64,000 nucleotides of DNA from positions 5,012,501-5,076,500 of the forward strand of contig NC_021149.1 of the NCBI RefSeq assembly GCF_000380335.1, read 5' to 3'. The notes beneath the pieces are model-generated. The model searched no databases. It saw only the letters and a list, made by a program, of their open reading frames with translations, and had not been told where the DNA came from. Below, piece after piece: positions 38,820 to 47,465 of the stretch (positions are counted from its first letter, which is position 1; every line of letters starts with the position of its first letter). The position numbers were made by a program, and so were the translations under genes. This DNA is from Azotobacter vinelandii CA (lineage in GTDB: Bacteria; Pseudomonadota; Gammaproteobacteria; Pseudomonadales; Pseudomonadaceae).

Positions 38820-40319
38820 TCACAACTCCCAATCGATGTCCTTGAGTGTCTCGTGGTCGAGACCGACATAAGGCAGGTTGAAGCGCCAGCGTTGCTCATC
38901 CTCGTCAACCAGATCCACGATCTGACGCTCCTCTGTCAGCACCTCAATACCTGCCTCGCGCGCCATAGCTAACCAGAGCGCAAAGGTTTCCAGGTCGTGA
39001 GCAGGTGGAAGCAAAGACGCAAGCTCCCCGAGACTCACAGGTCGCCCCTGCTCCAGCAGCACCGCCAGAGTGTCATGAATCAGCGCTTCACGGTCCAACC
39101 CGTCGAAAGCATCCCAGAAGTCGTCATCAATCTGTTCCAACCCCGCTGGCTTCAGACTCAGATCCAGCTCGCCCGTGTCATCGTCATCCAGAGTCTTGAA
39201 ACGCAGACGCTCGATTGCCGGGACTCCGGTAATGGCTACGCCAACCGGCGGCAAACAGACAGCGCTACGCCGCACGGCCTGGCGTTGCCAGTCGACGCTG
39301 AGCGCTAGGGTGAAGAAATCGTTGAGTAACTGCCCGACGCGATGATGCTCGGCGGCCAGGCCCGTCTTCATGAAGCCACGTACATCGCGCTCGCTTCGGG
39401 CACGTGCCTGAAGTACAGCCTGCGACTCCCGAACCAGGCGTAATGCCAACCAACGCAGCTCACGTTGCTGGGGACGATTCAACGCCTTTGGAACCGCAGG
39501 GTGACGAAGGATGGTACGCAAACGCTCACGCATAGCTCCCAGCTCAGCAGACTGCCGCAGTTGCTGCTGGAAGCTTTCGAAGACACGCCCTTCCGGTGTG
39601 TTGAGTAGAGCATCTTGACCGTCCAGCAACCGATCGACGATTTCTCCACGGTGAGACTGCTCACTGATGATGGATTGCCGAAGGGCGCGATCAGCCTCGC
39701 GCCAGGAGTCTTCAACCCGTCGAAAGTCTGCGCGCAGGCTGGTGGCAAGGTTATATACCTCGCGTATGCCCTCTATCGCCTGCGCTTCGTCCAGCACGAT
39801 GACGTGGCCGGCCTCTACATGCTCAAGCTCGTGTTCCAAATCCCGGATTCGGCGGCGTAGGCTGGCAATGCGGCCAGTTGGGCTGGGGTTCAGACCCGTT
39901 TCCAGGTTTTCGATCTCGCGCTGGACCACCGAAAGGCGTGATGCCGTGGAGGTCATGATCCGACTATCCAGTGAGTCCACGAACTGGATGGCGGACTCCA
40001 ACGCGTCGGTTGCGTATATGCGACCCTCTCGCTCTACGACCAGACGCCGTTTGATCCATTCACGAAGTTCACGCCCGGCCTGGAGATGCGTTGCATCCGG
40101 GTCGATCTCGTAAAGCTCCTGACTGGCATAAGCAGCCAGCATCTCGGACAGCGCTTGTAGCGCATCCTCCATAGGAATCCCATCGTGCGCCCGCTCGAAC
40201 AGCGTTCGCAGGCAACCCAGTACAAGTGGAGCACGACGTGAGGCGAGCAAAAGCCAAGCAGGGTGTTGGCTGCGGGCGGATACATAGCGTTCTGAACGCT
40301 GTTGCGCGCTTTCTTCCAT
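38820..40319 (-). CDS. jetA: Wadjet subunit JetA (kleisin-like, DUF3375)
   Basis: 499 residues from the ATG at 40319; the frame is open to 40436 (538 residues) but the extra 39 residues look non-homologous and the choice is uncertain. The N-terminal part (HPAWLLLASRRAPLVLGCLR, then TLFERAHDGIP) is the usual DUF3375 beginning, followed by a long central coiled coil (ASRLSVVQREIENLETGL and on) and a C-terminal winged-helix part. JetA is the kleisin-like ring-closing subunit. It is the first gene of the operon; the long upstream gap should contain the promoter. Confidence 0.9.
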   Translation of the reverse strand: MEESAQQRSERYVSARSQHPAWLLLASRRAPLVLGCLRTLFERAHDGIPMEDALQALSEMLAAYASQELYEIDPDATHLQAGRELREWIKRRLVVEREGRIYATDALESAIQFVDSLDSRIMTSTASRLSVVQREIENLETGLNPSPTGRIASLRRRIRDLEHELEHVEAGHVIVLDEAQAIEGIREVYNLATSLRADFRRVEDSWREADRALRQSIISEQSHRGEIVDRLLDGQDALLNTPEGRVFESFQQQLRQSAELGAMRERLRTILRHPAVPKALNRPQQRELRWLALRLVRESQAVLQARARSERDVRGFMKTGLAAEHHRVGQLLNDFFTLALSVDWQRQAVRRSAVCLPPVGVAITGVPAIERLRFKTLDDDDTGELDLSLKPAGLEQIDDDFWDAFDGLDREALIHDTLAVLLEQGRPVSLGELASLLPPAHDLETFALWLAMAREAGIEVLTEERQIVDLVDEDEQRWRFNLPYVGLDHETLKDIDWEL

Positions 40320-40953
40320 GACGGCCACATTGACAAAGTTGTCTGAGCGCGAGCTTACCGAGGTAACCCGCTGCCTCATAATACGTATTTGTCCTGGCAG
40401 ATGGACCCATTTAATAGCTTGCAGGGGCTGCGTCATTCCGAATAGAGCGGAGTGAAAGGCCAGGCCAGTCGAGGTTTAGCGATTTATTCCGGGTTCACGC
40501 GCTGGGTATTGGAGATTTGGCGGGGTGATCTGCCGTCATGAGAGTGTATTTGGCTAATGCGACGTAGGCGTCCCAGTGAGCGAATGTGATAGCTCAGTGG
40601 TTTTTGTAGGAGTGCCACTGACATTCTGCGGCAATCCAGTGCGGTCACGGTGGCTACAGAGCGAAGTCTCGATGACCTGTCGGGGGATTAGCTTGGTGTG
40701 GTATGGAGATATCTATTTTCCCCAGTGGAATTGTGGGGTTTTCTGCTCAAAAAGAGCGGCAGCAGCCTAAAGACCGAGTGAGCTTTCACACGCCAGTAAC
40801 TGCGGCCGAAGATAGAGTCTCACCATCTGTGCCCCTCTCTGAATCTGACTGCTTTTTGCTATGCTGGCGGCCTGCGCCGCGGGACATAGTTGGCAGCGGC
40901 TCGCCGCTGCCTCCCCCCGCGGACATCTAATCCAGCCATCTCCTGGAGCCACG
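40320..40953. other. Non-coding region between jetA and the AbrB/MazE-like gene
   Basis: No convincing gene. A likely promoter (TATGCT box at ~40859, after GCTTTTTGC) precedes the plus-strand gene. A perfect 8-bp hairpin, GGCAGCGGCTCGCCGCTGCC at 40892-40911, would lie in its 5' leader. On the other strand this stretch should hold the jet operon promoter. Confidence 0.5.
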
Positions 40954-41199
40954 ATGAAACAGTGCGTAGTGATTGAGGACTGGGAGGGCGATGGCGCTAT
41001 TCGCTTACCCGACGACGTTCTGCAGGAAATGGGCGTCGACGTTGGGGACACGCTCTACCTACTTGAAGAGTTCGTAGGCACCACCCGTTGCCTGGTGCTC
41101 AGCAAGACCCCGCGCATTCCTGATCGCGTAGATGAGCTGGTTGGCCACTGGGAGTCGCTTGACAAGGTTGCCACCGATTTAAACGCCAAGGATGACTGA
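40954..41199 (+). CDS. AbrB/MazE-like small DNA-binding protein
   Basis: 81 residues from the ATG at 40954 (CCTGGAG upstream). The N-terminal half reads WEGDGAIRLPDDVLQEMGVD and GDTLYLLEE, the swapped-hairpin pattern of AbrB/MazE/SpoVT proteins (G.I.LP..vL...g...Gd.l.v.e). The C-terminal tail is acidic and lacks a clear toxin-binding motif, and no toxin gene follows. It may be an orphan antitoxin or a local regulator. It sits upstream of and divergent from jetA across 600 bases. Confidence 0.7.
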   Translation: MKQCVVIEDWEGDGAIRLPDDVLQEMGVDVGDTLYLLEEFVGTTRCLVLSKTPRIPDRVDELVGHWESLDKVATDLNAKDD

Positions 41200-41503
41200 G
41201 CTGGCTGCCCAGCCTACCTGCCGTACGAATCTCGGCGCTTATTGCTCGGTCATGACCTCTTGCGAGGGTAGAGCCGTCCACCAGAAAAGCGTCGCTAACT
41301 TTTGGGCCTGCGTATTCCTCGGTTGCCTATATGTAACGGCGACAGCCTAGGGCGCAAAACGGGCTTGTGTGAATTCACGCGCTGCATCGATTGTCGTCTG
41401 GCCCCCATCTTCGCAAGGATCCAGAACAGCGGCAGGCCTTGCTGATCGTGTTAATGCCCAAGCATGCTGGGCTAAGGCGTTCGCCGTAGGTCGCCAGCCG
41501 CTA
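41200..41503. other. Non-coding stretch before the IS427-type element
   Basis: About 300 bases with no open frame of protein-like composition, no repeat and no RNA gene that I can recognise. Confidence 0.5.
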
Positions 41504-42330
41504 GGGCCTGTTAACACTACCGTAGGGCCTCAGCGATAAGAGCCACAGTGACGAAGGCGGCGTACATGAGGTCAAGCTTGTCGTAGCGCGTGAACACGCG
41601 GCGCCAGGCCTTGAGTCGTCGAAACAGCCGCTCGATACCGTTGCGTCGGCGATAGAGCGGTTTGTCATACTCCCACGGCTGGCGCCGCCGGGGGTTGGGT
41701 GGCACCACCGGCACGAAACCCAGGCCGCAAGCCAGCTCGCGCGTGGCATTGTCTTGGTATGCACTGTCCATCAACAGAGCCACGAGCCCGTGGTGAGGTC
41801 CCAACGCCTGAATCAAGCGCCTGCCTTCGGGGGCATCGCCAGCCTGCCCCGCCGTCAGGCTCCAGGTCACGACATTGCGATCATCCGCGGCAACCAGATG
41901 CAGTTTGGTGCTCCAGCCGCCGCGGCTGCGACCGAGGGCTTGAGGACCGTTTTTTTTCGCGCGCCCGTACCATCCGGATGCACCTTCACGATACTGGAGT
42001 CGAGGCTGATGGCCTCGATGCGTATCTGCATAAGTCGCTGGCGCTGCAACTGTTCGAAAACACGATCGAGCACGCCGGCTTTGCTCCAGCGCATCATGCG
42101 GGTGTAGACGGTGTGCCAGTTGCCATAGCGTTCGGGCAGCGCGCGCCATTTGCAGCCGTTGGCTGCCACATACAGGATGGCGTTGAGTACTTGCAGGTTG
42201 CCCAGGCGTACATTGCCGCGTTGGCGCGGCAACAAGCCTTCGATTTGTTTGAATTGCTCGGCGGTCAGTTGCATGGCACTCGGTCTCAACACTGTTTTGC
42301 TGCATTCTAGTAAATAGAGTTAACAGACCC
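41504..42330 (-). mobile_element. IS5-family (IS427-like) insertion sequence
   Basis: Inverted ends GGGCCTGTTAACACTA (41504-41519) and TAGAGTTAACAGACCC (42315-42330), two mismatches, flanked on both sides by TA. 827 bases, holding one transposase in two frames joined at an eight-T run (41950-41957). It is the last unit before the right island end. Confidence 0.9.
41517..42274 (-). CDS. IS5-family (IS427-like) transposase with frameshift
   Basis: The first frame starts at the ATG at 42274 (MQLTAEQFKQIEGLLPRQ) and contains the DUF4096-like N-terminal domain with YVAANGCKWRALPERYGNW, then LDSSIVKVHPDGTG with the first Asp. At an A8 run the reading shifts to the second frame (RAKKNGPQALGRSRGG), which carries LLMDSAYQDN (second Asp) and YRRRNGIERLFRRLKAWRR (Glu). 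A slip on A-runs to make the full transposase is known for this IS group, so the two frames probably form one enzyme. Confidence 0.88.
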
Positions 42331-42554
42331 TAGTCGAAATTCAGGTTCGGTGAGAGGGCGGCAGGACGAGCCAGGGGCTGGCTAGTGGTCAAAAACCGAT
42401 ATCTCAGATTTCGTTTTTTGTGCCCCAGATGACCACCCTTAGATGCCACTAATAGCTATAAACTGCAGACGGAGAGATAAGGCCAAAGCCTTTCATGATG
42501 ACACTTAGAAGCATTTTTGAACGTTTGCCCCCAACCAAGATTCCTGTACCGTAT
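42306..42554. other. Right-end non-coding DNA of the island
   Basis: Holds the last bases of the IS and about 220 bases without a gene. Contains the second copy of GGCTAGTGGTCAAA (42380-42393). Base composition is A/T-rich just before the tRNA fragment. Confidence 0.5.
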
Positions 42555-42598
42555 TGCCCTCCGAAGGGTCGTGGGTTCGAATCCCGCCGAGCGCGCCA
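42555..42598 (+). pseudogene. 3' half of the split tRNA-Arg(CCG) gene (right island junction)
   Basis: Core TGCCCTCCGAAGG, then GTC, T-arm GTGGG-TTCGAAT-CCCGC, acceptor strand CGAGCGC and GCCA. CGAGCGC pairs with GCGCTCG at 14885-14891, which identifies it as the other half of that gene. Compared with the intact tRNA-Arg inside the island, five bases are missing between GAAGG and GTCGTGGG. Confidence 0.85.
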
Positions 42599-42648
42599 TC
42601 TCACCCCTCCGATCGATCGCCGAACCGGCGCCCCCCCGGTACCGAAAC

Positions 42649-43218
42649 TCAGCCCTGCGCGTGCGACCTGCCCGACGGATGCACGGTGCTGGCCTGCGGT
42701 CCCTGCTCTCCGGCCTCTTCGGAAAAGCGCACCTGGTCGCCGACATGCAGGTGGTCGAAGGCCGCGTTCAGCACGCTGTGGCGATGGAAGTAGATCTGCC
42801 GCCCGTCCGCGGTTTCGAGCATGCCGAAGTCCCTCTCGCCGTGCAGTTCCGACACCCGCCCCTCCTGCTGCGCCGGTTCGTGGCTCTTGACCTCGGCCCG
42901 GCGCTTGCGCGCGTAGTCCTCCAACTGGCGGCGCACGGCCCTGAAGCTGTCGCGGATGGCCACGTACGGGTCTTCGTGGGCGTGCTCGTCGTGGTGAGCC
43001 TGGCTGGAATGGATGTCGCCGTCCGGCAGCGTCAGGTGCACCTTGACCTGATAGAGCCGGCCCTGGTGGTGGCGCCGGTGCGGGGCGTCGAAGGTGACCG
43101 AACAGCCGATGATCCGCTCGTAGAATTCTTCGAGTTCGTCGCACTGCTCGCGGATGTGCGCCTCGATGGCCGGAGAGGGCTCGATCTGGTGGAAATGGAT
43201 CTGCACTGGCTTTTGCAT
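42649..43218 (-). CDS. HPF/RaiA-type ribosome factor fused to a cold-shock domain
   Basis: 189 residues from the ATG at 43218 (GCGAGG upstream). Residues ~1-110 are an S30AE/HPF-like domain (VQIHFHQIEPSPAIEAHIRE, then YQVKVHLTLPDGDIH), which binds the 30S subunit in resting cells. Residues ~130-185 (GRVSELHGERDFGMLETADG, then QIYFHRHSVLNAAFDHLHVG) form a cold-shock-type OB fold with the F..-..D..-.IYFH pattern of nucleic-acid binding. This fusion is known in several Proteobacteria. It lies outside the island, directly beyond the right junction. Confidence 0.85.
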   Translation of the reverse strand: MQKPVQIHFHQIEPSPAIEAHIREQCDELEEFYERIIGCSVTFDAPHRRHHQGRLYQVKVHLTLPDGDIHSSQAHHDEHAHEDPYVAIRDSFRAVRRQLEDYARKRRAEVKSHEPAQQEGRVSELHGERDFGMLETADGRQIYFHRHSVLNAAFDHLHVGDQVRFSEEAGEQGPQASTVHPSGRSHAQG

Positions 43219-43549
43219 GGCGGGCCTCGCAAGGACGGGAGGGCGTATCGGGCTCGGGCCGGCTCGGCGCAGACCGGACACCGCCCGTGAAGGCCGACCC
43301 GGCCCATCCTTGAGTCTGAACCAGCCGAGGGGAGCCCGCAGGCTCCGCATGTCGGCTTCCGGGCTCCCGCCAGCCGCGCGGCCCGGGCGGGAAAGCCCGT
43401 CCCGGCGGCCCGATAACCGCCCACCGGCGCCTTTCGGACAGTTGGAAAGCATCTCGAACGGTGTCACTCTTTTGTAACAGAACGATAAGACCGGTCCTGT
43501 CCCGCCAAGTCCGAAACCGGCCGGCGACGCCGCCAGCCCTCCCCCGCGG
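43219..43549. other. Non-coding region between divergent HPF-like and MFS genes
   Basis: 330 bases, GC-rich, no RNA or gene recognised. It should carry promoters for both neighbours; CTTTTGTAACAGAACGATAAG around 43469 is the most A/T-rich part. Confidence 0.5.
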
Positions 43550-44914
43550 ATGTCCGTGCCTCGCGCCACGGAGCGGCGCCTTTCCCTCGACCCCTTGCCT
43601 GTGAGTAACGACGTGTCCGATGCGATTTCCTCCGAGCCCGGCTCCAGCATCTATCGCTATCCCGGCTTCCTGCCCTTTCTGATCGGCCGCCTCGCGGCCG
43701 TCTGCGCCCAGCAGATCCAGGCCGTGGTGGTGGCCTGGCAAGTCTACGACGCGACCCGCGATCCGCTGTCGCTGGCCGCTGTCGGTCTGGCCCAGTTCAT
43801 TCCCATGCTGCTGCTGTTGCTGCCGGCCGGCGATCTGATCGACCGCTTCGACCGCAAGCGCATCCTCACCATCAGTTGGGCCATGAGCGCCCTGTGCAGC
43901 GCCCTGCTGCTCTGCCTGTCGCTGGGCGACAGCCTGAATGTCCCGCTGGTCTACGTCGCGCTGGCGCTGTTCGGCTGCGCGCGCGCCTTCACCGGACCGA
44001 CCCTGCAGAGCCTGCTGCCGCAGGTGGTGCCGCGCGAGCGGCTGGCCGCGGCGATCGCCGCCAACAGCATGATCATGCGCAGCGCCACCATCGTCGGCCC
44101 GCTGGTCGGCGGCGGGCTCTACGCGCTGGGCGACGGCCCGTTGAGCTACGTGTGCTGCCTGGCCGGCTTCCTGCTCGGCCTGACGCTGCTGCGCTGGGTG
44201 CCGGTGCGCTTCGCCGAGCCGCCGAAGAAACTGGAAGCCACCGCCTGGCAACGCTTCACCGCCGGCATCGTCTTCATCCGCTCGCGGCCGATCATCCTCG
44301 GCACCATGTCGCTGGACCTGTTCGCCGTGCTGCTCGGCGGCGTGGTGGCACTGCTGCCGATCTACGCCCAGGAAGTGCTGCAGGTCGGCCCGGCCGGGCT
44401 CGGCGCGCTGCGCAGCGCCATGGCCATCGGCGAGATACTGGTCGGCCTCTGGCTGAGCGTGAGGCCCTTCGACCGGCGGGTCGGCCTGACCATGTTCGCC
44501 GCGGTCGCGCTGTTCGGCCTGGCCAACCTGGTGTTCGCCCTGTCCAGCCTGTTCTGGCTGTCCTTCCTGGCCCTGATGGTGGCCGGCGGCGCGGACATGG
44601 TCAGCATGTACATCCGCTCCTCGCTGATCCAGTTCTCCACCCCGGACGCCATGCGCGGGCGGGTCAACGCGGTGAACATGCTGTTCATCGGCTCTTCCAA
44701 CGAACTGGGCGAGTTCCGCGCCGGCAGCAGCGCCGCCTGGTTCGGCACGGTGCCGGCGGCGCTGCTGGGCGCGCTGTGCACGCTGACGGTGGCGGGCGGC
44801 TGGATGTGGGGCTTCAAGTCGCTGCGCCGGGTCGACCGCTTCGAGGACGCCTCGCCCGATGCCGAGCCCGACGCCCGCGCCGTCGCGCCGCGCGAAGGCG
44901 CCACGGCCGCGTAG
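43550..44914 (+). CDS. MFS transporter (EntS-like class)
   Basis: 454 residues with about 12 hydrophobic helices. The loop after helix 2 reads GDLIDRFDRKRILTISW (near residue 105), the classic MFS A-motif region. ARAFTGPTLQSLLPQVVPRE near 145 is typical of the EntS/drug-export MFS branch (PF05977-like). The start is uncertain: the first 35 residues are non-hydrophobic and an alternative GTG at 43601 exists. It would export a small molecule or drug across the inner membrane; substrate unknown. The C-terminal tail is cytoplasmic and charged. Confidence 0.82.
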   Translation: MSVPRATERRLSLDPLPVSNDVSDAISSEPGSSIYRYPGFLPFLIGRLAAVCAQQIQAVVVAWQVYDATRDPLSLAAVGLAQFIPMLLLLLPAGDLIDRFDRKRILTISWAMSALCSALLLCLSLGDSLNVPLVYVALALFGCARAFTGPTLQSLLPQVVPRERLAAAIAANSMIMRSATIVGPLVGGGLYALGDGPLSYVCCLAGFLLGLTLLRWVPVRFAEPPKKLEATAWQRFTAGIVFIRSRPIILGTMSLDLFAVLLGGVVALLPIYAQEVLQVGPAGLGALRSAMAIGEILVGLWLSVRPFDRRVGLTMFAAVALFGLANLVFALSSLFWLSFLALMVAGGADMVSMYIRSSLIQFSTPDAMRGRVNAVNMLFIGSSNELGEFRAGSSAAWFGTVPAALLGALCTLTVAGGWMWGFKSLRRVDRFEDASPDAEPDARAVAPREGATAA

Positions 44915-44942
44915 CCGGCGGCGCGACCGGATGCCCCGCCGC

Positions 44943-45878
44943 CTACGGGTGGGGCTTCAGGATGCCGCTCAGCAGGCTGATGCTGAAAAAGGACATCAGC
45001 GTGGTGAACAGCAAAGCGGCGGCGCAGCGTCCCTCGACGCCGAAGCGCTGGCCGAGGACCGTGTAGACGCTCAGCATCGGCGCGCTGGCGAATACCACCC
45101 CGGCCACCCGCAGCGCCGGGTCCACGTCCGGCAACAGCGAGAAGAGCAGGAAGACCGCCAGCGGGTGCAGGATCAGCTTGCCCGCGGCGATCGTCCACAG
45201 CTCAGCGAACAGGCCGTCCAGTTTCAGGCCCCGGAGCGAACCGCCGATCACGAACAGCGCCACCGGCGCCGAGGCCGAAGCGAGCATTTCCACCACCTTG
45301 CCCGGAATCGCCGGCAGGCGCACACCCAGCAGGGATAACAGCAGGCCGCCCAGCATGGCGAGGATCAGCGGCGTCCTGGCCAGGCGCCCGGCCGCCTCGC
45401 CCAGCACCTTGCCGACGGCGCCTCGCCGCTGGCCGGCCTCGGCGAGCACCAGGCTGAGCGGAATGATCAGCAACTGCTCGACCAGAATGTTCAGCGCCAG
45501 ACCGATGGCCGCTGCCGGACCGAGCAGCATGGCGACGATGGGATAGCCGACGAAGCCGCTGTTGGAAACGGCCATGCCCAGGGCGGTGATGGCGCCCCTG
45601 TCCAGGGGCTCGCGGCGCAGCCTGAGGGCGAACAGCAGGCCGAGCAGGAACACGGCCAGGGAACCTCCGCCATAGGCCAGCAGGTATTGCCAGTTCATCA
45701 CCTCCAGGAAGGGATTGTCCGACACGGCCTTGAGCACCAGCGCCGGCAGGGCGAAGGAAATGACGAAGCGGCCCAGGCCACGGATCTGCTCGCTGTCGAT
45801 CGCCTCGAAGCGGACGGCGAGGAAGCCGAGCCCGATCAGGATGAAGATGGGCATGGTGATGGAGAGGATCTGCGGCAC
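44943..45878 (-). CDS. AEC (auxin efflux carrier)-type permease
   Basis: 311 residues from a GTG at 45878 with AAGGGGG upstream; longer frames lack a ribosome site. Ten hydrophobic helices in two halves. ITMPIFILIGLGFLAVR at the start, MAVSNSGFVGYPIVAMLLGP near residue 110 (the conserved N.GF.G.P loop) and VIGGSLRG near 215 are AEC-family features. Members export or import small carboxylic acids such as malate or malonate. No neighbour fixes the substrate. It converges on the MFS gene. Confidence 0.85.
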   Translation of the reverse strand: MPQILSITMPIFILIGLGFLAVRFEAIDSEQIRGLGRFVISFALPALVLKAVSDNPFLEVMNWQYLLAYGGGSLAVFLLGLLFALRLRREPLDRGAITALGMAVSNSGFVGYPIVAMLLGPAAAIGLALNILVEQLLIIPLSLVLAEAGQRRGAVGKVLGEAAGRLARTPLILAMLGGLLLSLLGVRLPAIPGKVVEMLASASAPVALFVIGGSLRGLKLDGLFAELWTIAAGKLILHPLAVFLLFSLLPDVDPALRVAGVVFASAPMLSVYTVLGQRFGVEGRCAAALLFTTLMSFFSISLLSGILKPHP

Positions 45879-46308
45879 GGCGAGCCCCCTTGGCGGGATG
45901 GGCGGGAAGGAAAAGCACGGAAGGCGCGTGCAGACGATACCGCCCGGATCGGCCTCCATACCAGGCGAAATGCGTTCGTCCCACGCGTGCGAATGCACGC
46001 TCATACCGTCACCACCAAGCCCGCAGGGAGCGGGCAAGGATGCTGCGCCTCCCCGTCCCCGGCCGGAGAACGGCATTCCCTGCGGGCCCGGCTATCGGGG
46101 CCTTCCCGGTCCGGGCCGACCGGGACGCGTTACCGGTATCCGTGAGCGGGTAGCGCGCCGGAATTACCTCTTTCCATGAGGTGGCCGGCGGCTCGCTACA
46201 CCTCCTGCACACGGCCAGACAACGGCCGTCGCTCGCACCCGATGAGCATGGCTCGCGCGACCACCCGTTCGGCGCACCCTCTTCGAGTGCGCGTGCAGAC
46301 CGGACATC
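45879..46308. other. Non-coding region between tpiA copy 1 and the AEC gene
   Basis: About 430 bases with no credible gene. It should hold the AEC promoter. No clear repeat or terminator was seen. Confidence 0.45.
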
Positions 46309-47049
46309 CTAGGACTGCGCCGCCCGGCAGATCGCCAGGAAGGAGGCGGCCTCCAGCGAGGCCCCGCCGATCAGGCCGCCGTCGATGTCCGGCTGGGCGA
46401 ACAGCGCGGCGGCGTTGTCCGGCTTGACGCTGCCGCCGTAGAGGATCGGCGTGGCGGTGGCCTCGCCCAGCAGCGCGCGGATGTGCCGGTGTACCGCCTG
46501 GGCCTGCTCGGGACTGGCGGTTTCGCCGGTGCCGATGGCCCACACCGGTTCGTAGGCGATCACCCCGGCGGCGATCCCGGCGCCGCCGACCCGTTGCAGG
46601 ACCGCCCGCACCTGCCCGGCGATGACCGCCTCGGTGCTGCCGTCGCGGCGCTGCGCCAGGGTTTCGCCGACGCACAGCACCGGCACCAGTCCGGCCCGCA
46701 GCGCCGCCTCGAACTTCTCCGCCACCGTCTCGTCGCTCTCGCCGAACAGGCTGCGCCGCTCGGAATGGCCGACCAGCACGTAGCGGCAGCCCAACTCCTC
46801 GAGCATGCCGGCGCCGACCTCGCCGGTGAAGGCGCCCTGCCCGGCGCTATGGAGGTTCTGCGCGCCCAGCGCCACGCTGGAGCCTTCCAGCAGGGCGCCG
46901 ACCTGCGCCAGGTACGGGAAGGGCGGACAGACCGCCACCTCGAGCCCCTTCACCGCCGCCAGCGGCGGCAGCAGTTCCTGCAGCAGGCGCCGGTTGGCGT
47001 CCAGGCTGCCGTTCATCTTCCAGTTGCCGATGACCAGTTTTCCACGCAT
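46309..47049 (-). CDS. tpiA: Triose-phosphate isomerase, copy 1
   Basis: 246 residues, ATG preceded by GAGGAGA. TIM-barrel enzyme interconverting dihydroxyacetone phosphate and glyceraldehyde 3-phosphate. Catalytic residues are present: Lys11 in VIGNWKMNG, His near 94 in YVLVGHSERR, Glu near 164 in AYEPVWAIGTG; the phosphate loop is YGGSVKPDNA near 209. A second close copy lies at 52058-52819 in the eno-pyk operon. Copy 1 stands alone, next to an RpiR regulator, and may be the housekeeping one. Confidence 0.96.
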   Translation of the reverse strand: MRGKLVIGNWKMNGSLDANRRLLQELLPPLAAVKGLEVAVCPPFPYLAQVGALLEGSSVALGAQNLHSAGQGAFTGEVGAGMLEELGCRYVLVGHSERRSLFGESDETVAEKFEAALRAGLVPVLCVGETLAQRRDGSTEAVIAGQVRAVLQRVGGAGIAAGVIAYEPVWAIGTGETASPEQAQAVHRHIRALLGEATATPILYGGSVKPDNAAALFAQPDIDGGLIGGASLEAASFLAICRAAQS

Positions 47050-47378
47050 GACTCTTCTCCTCAGTCCCGCGGCGGCCGCTGGTTACCGATCCGCCGGGCG
47101 ACGACTCGCCGGGCGTCGATCCACCGGGCGCGGTACGGCGCGCCTGTCCTGCTCTTGCTGTTCATGATCTCGGGTGTCCTGTGCTGGGCTCGGCGTCGCG
47201 GCCGGCTGGCCGGCGGACGCGAGCGATTCCTGTGGTTCGGCGTGCGCCCCATCGCAGGCGCGGGGCCGGTCGCGCGTTCCCTTCGACGGCGCGAGGGCGC
47301 AGTCCGTTCACCGGGAGTGGCACATTCGCCATCCTCGACGGCCGGCCCACCGGCCGGAGGCGGACAGCGAACGGACGG

Positions 47379-47412
47379 AAAAACGACACCGGTCGCAGGC
47401 GGCGCCGGTGTC
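47379..47412 (-). terminator. Terminator for the first rpiR gene
   Basis: GACACCGG (47385-47392) and CCGGTGTC (47405-47412) form a stem; on the minus strand it is followed by GTTTTT. It lies ~55 bases beyond the stop of the rpiR copy at 47466. The rest of 47050-47465 shows no gene. Confidence 0.75.
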
Positions 47413-47465
47413 TCGCGCCGCGACTCTAGTGAAAAACGAACGACGCAAGCAACAACGGCGGACGC

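Noticed and set aside
42449..44251. 600-residue minus-strand frame across the right island junction
   Set aside because: Crosses the tRNA fragment and the HPF-like gene in the wrong frame; no motif or ribosome site.
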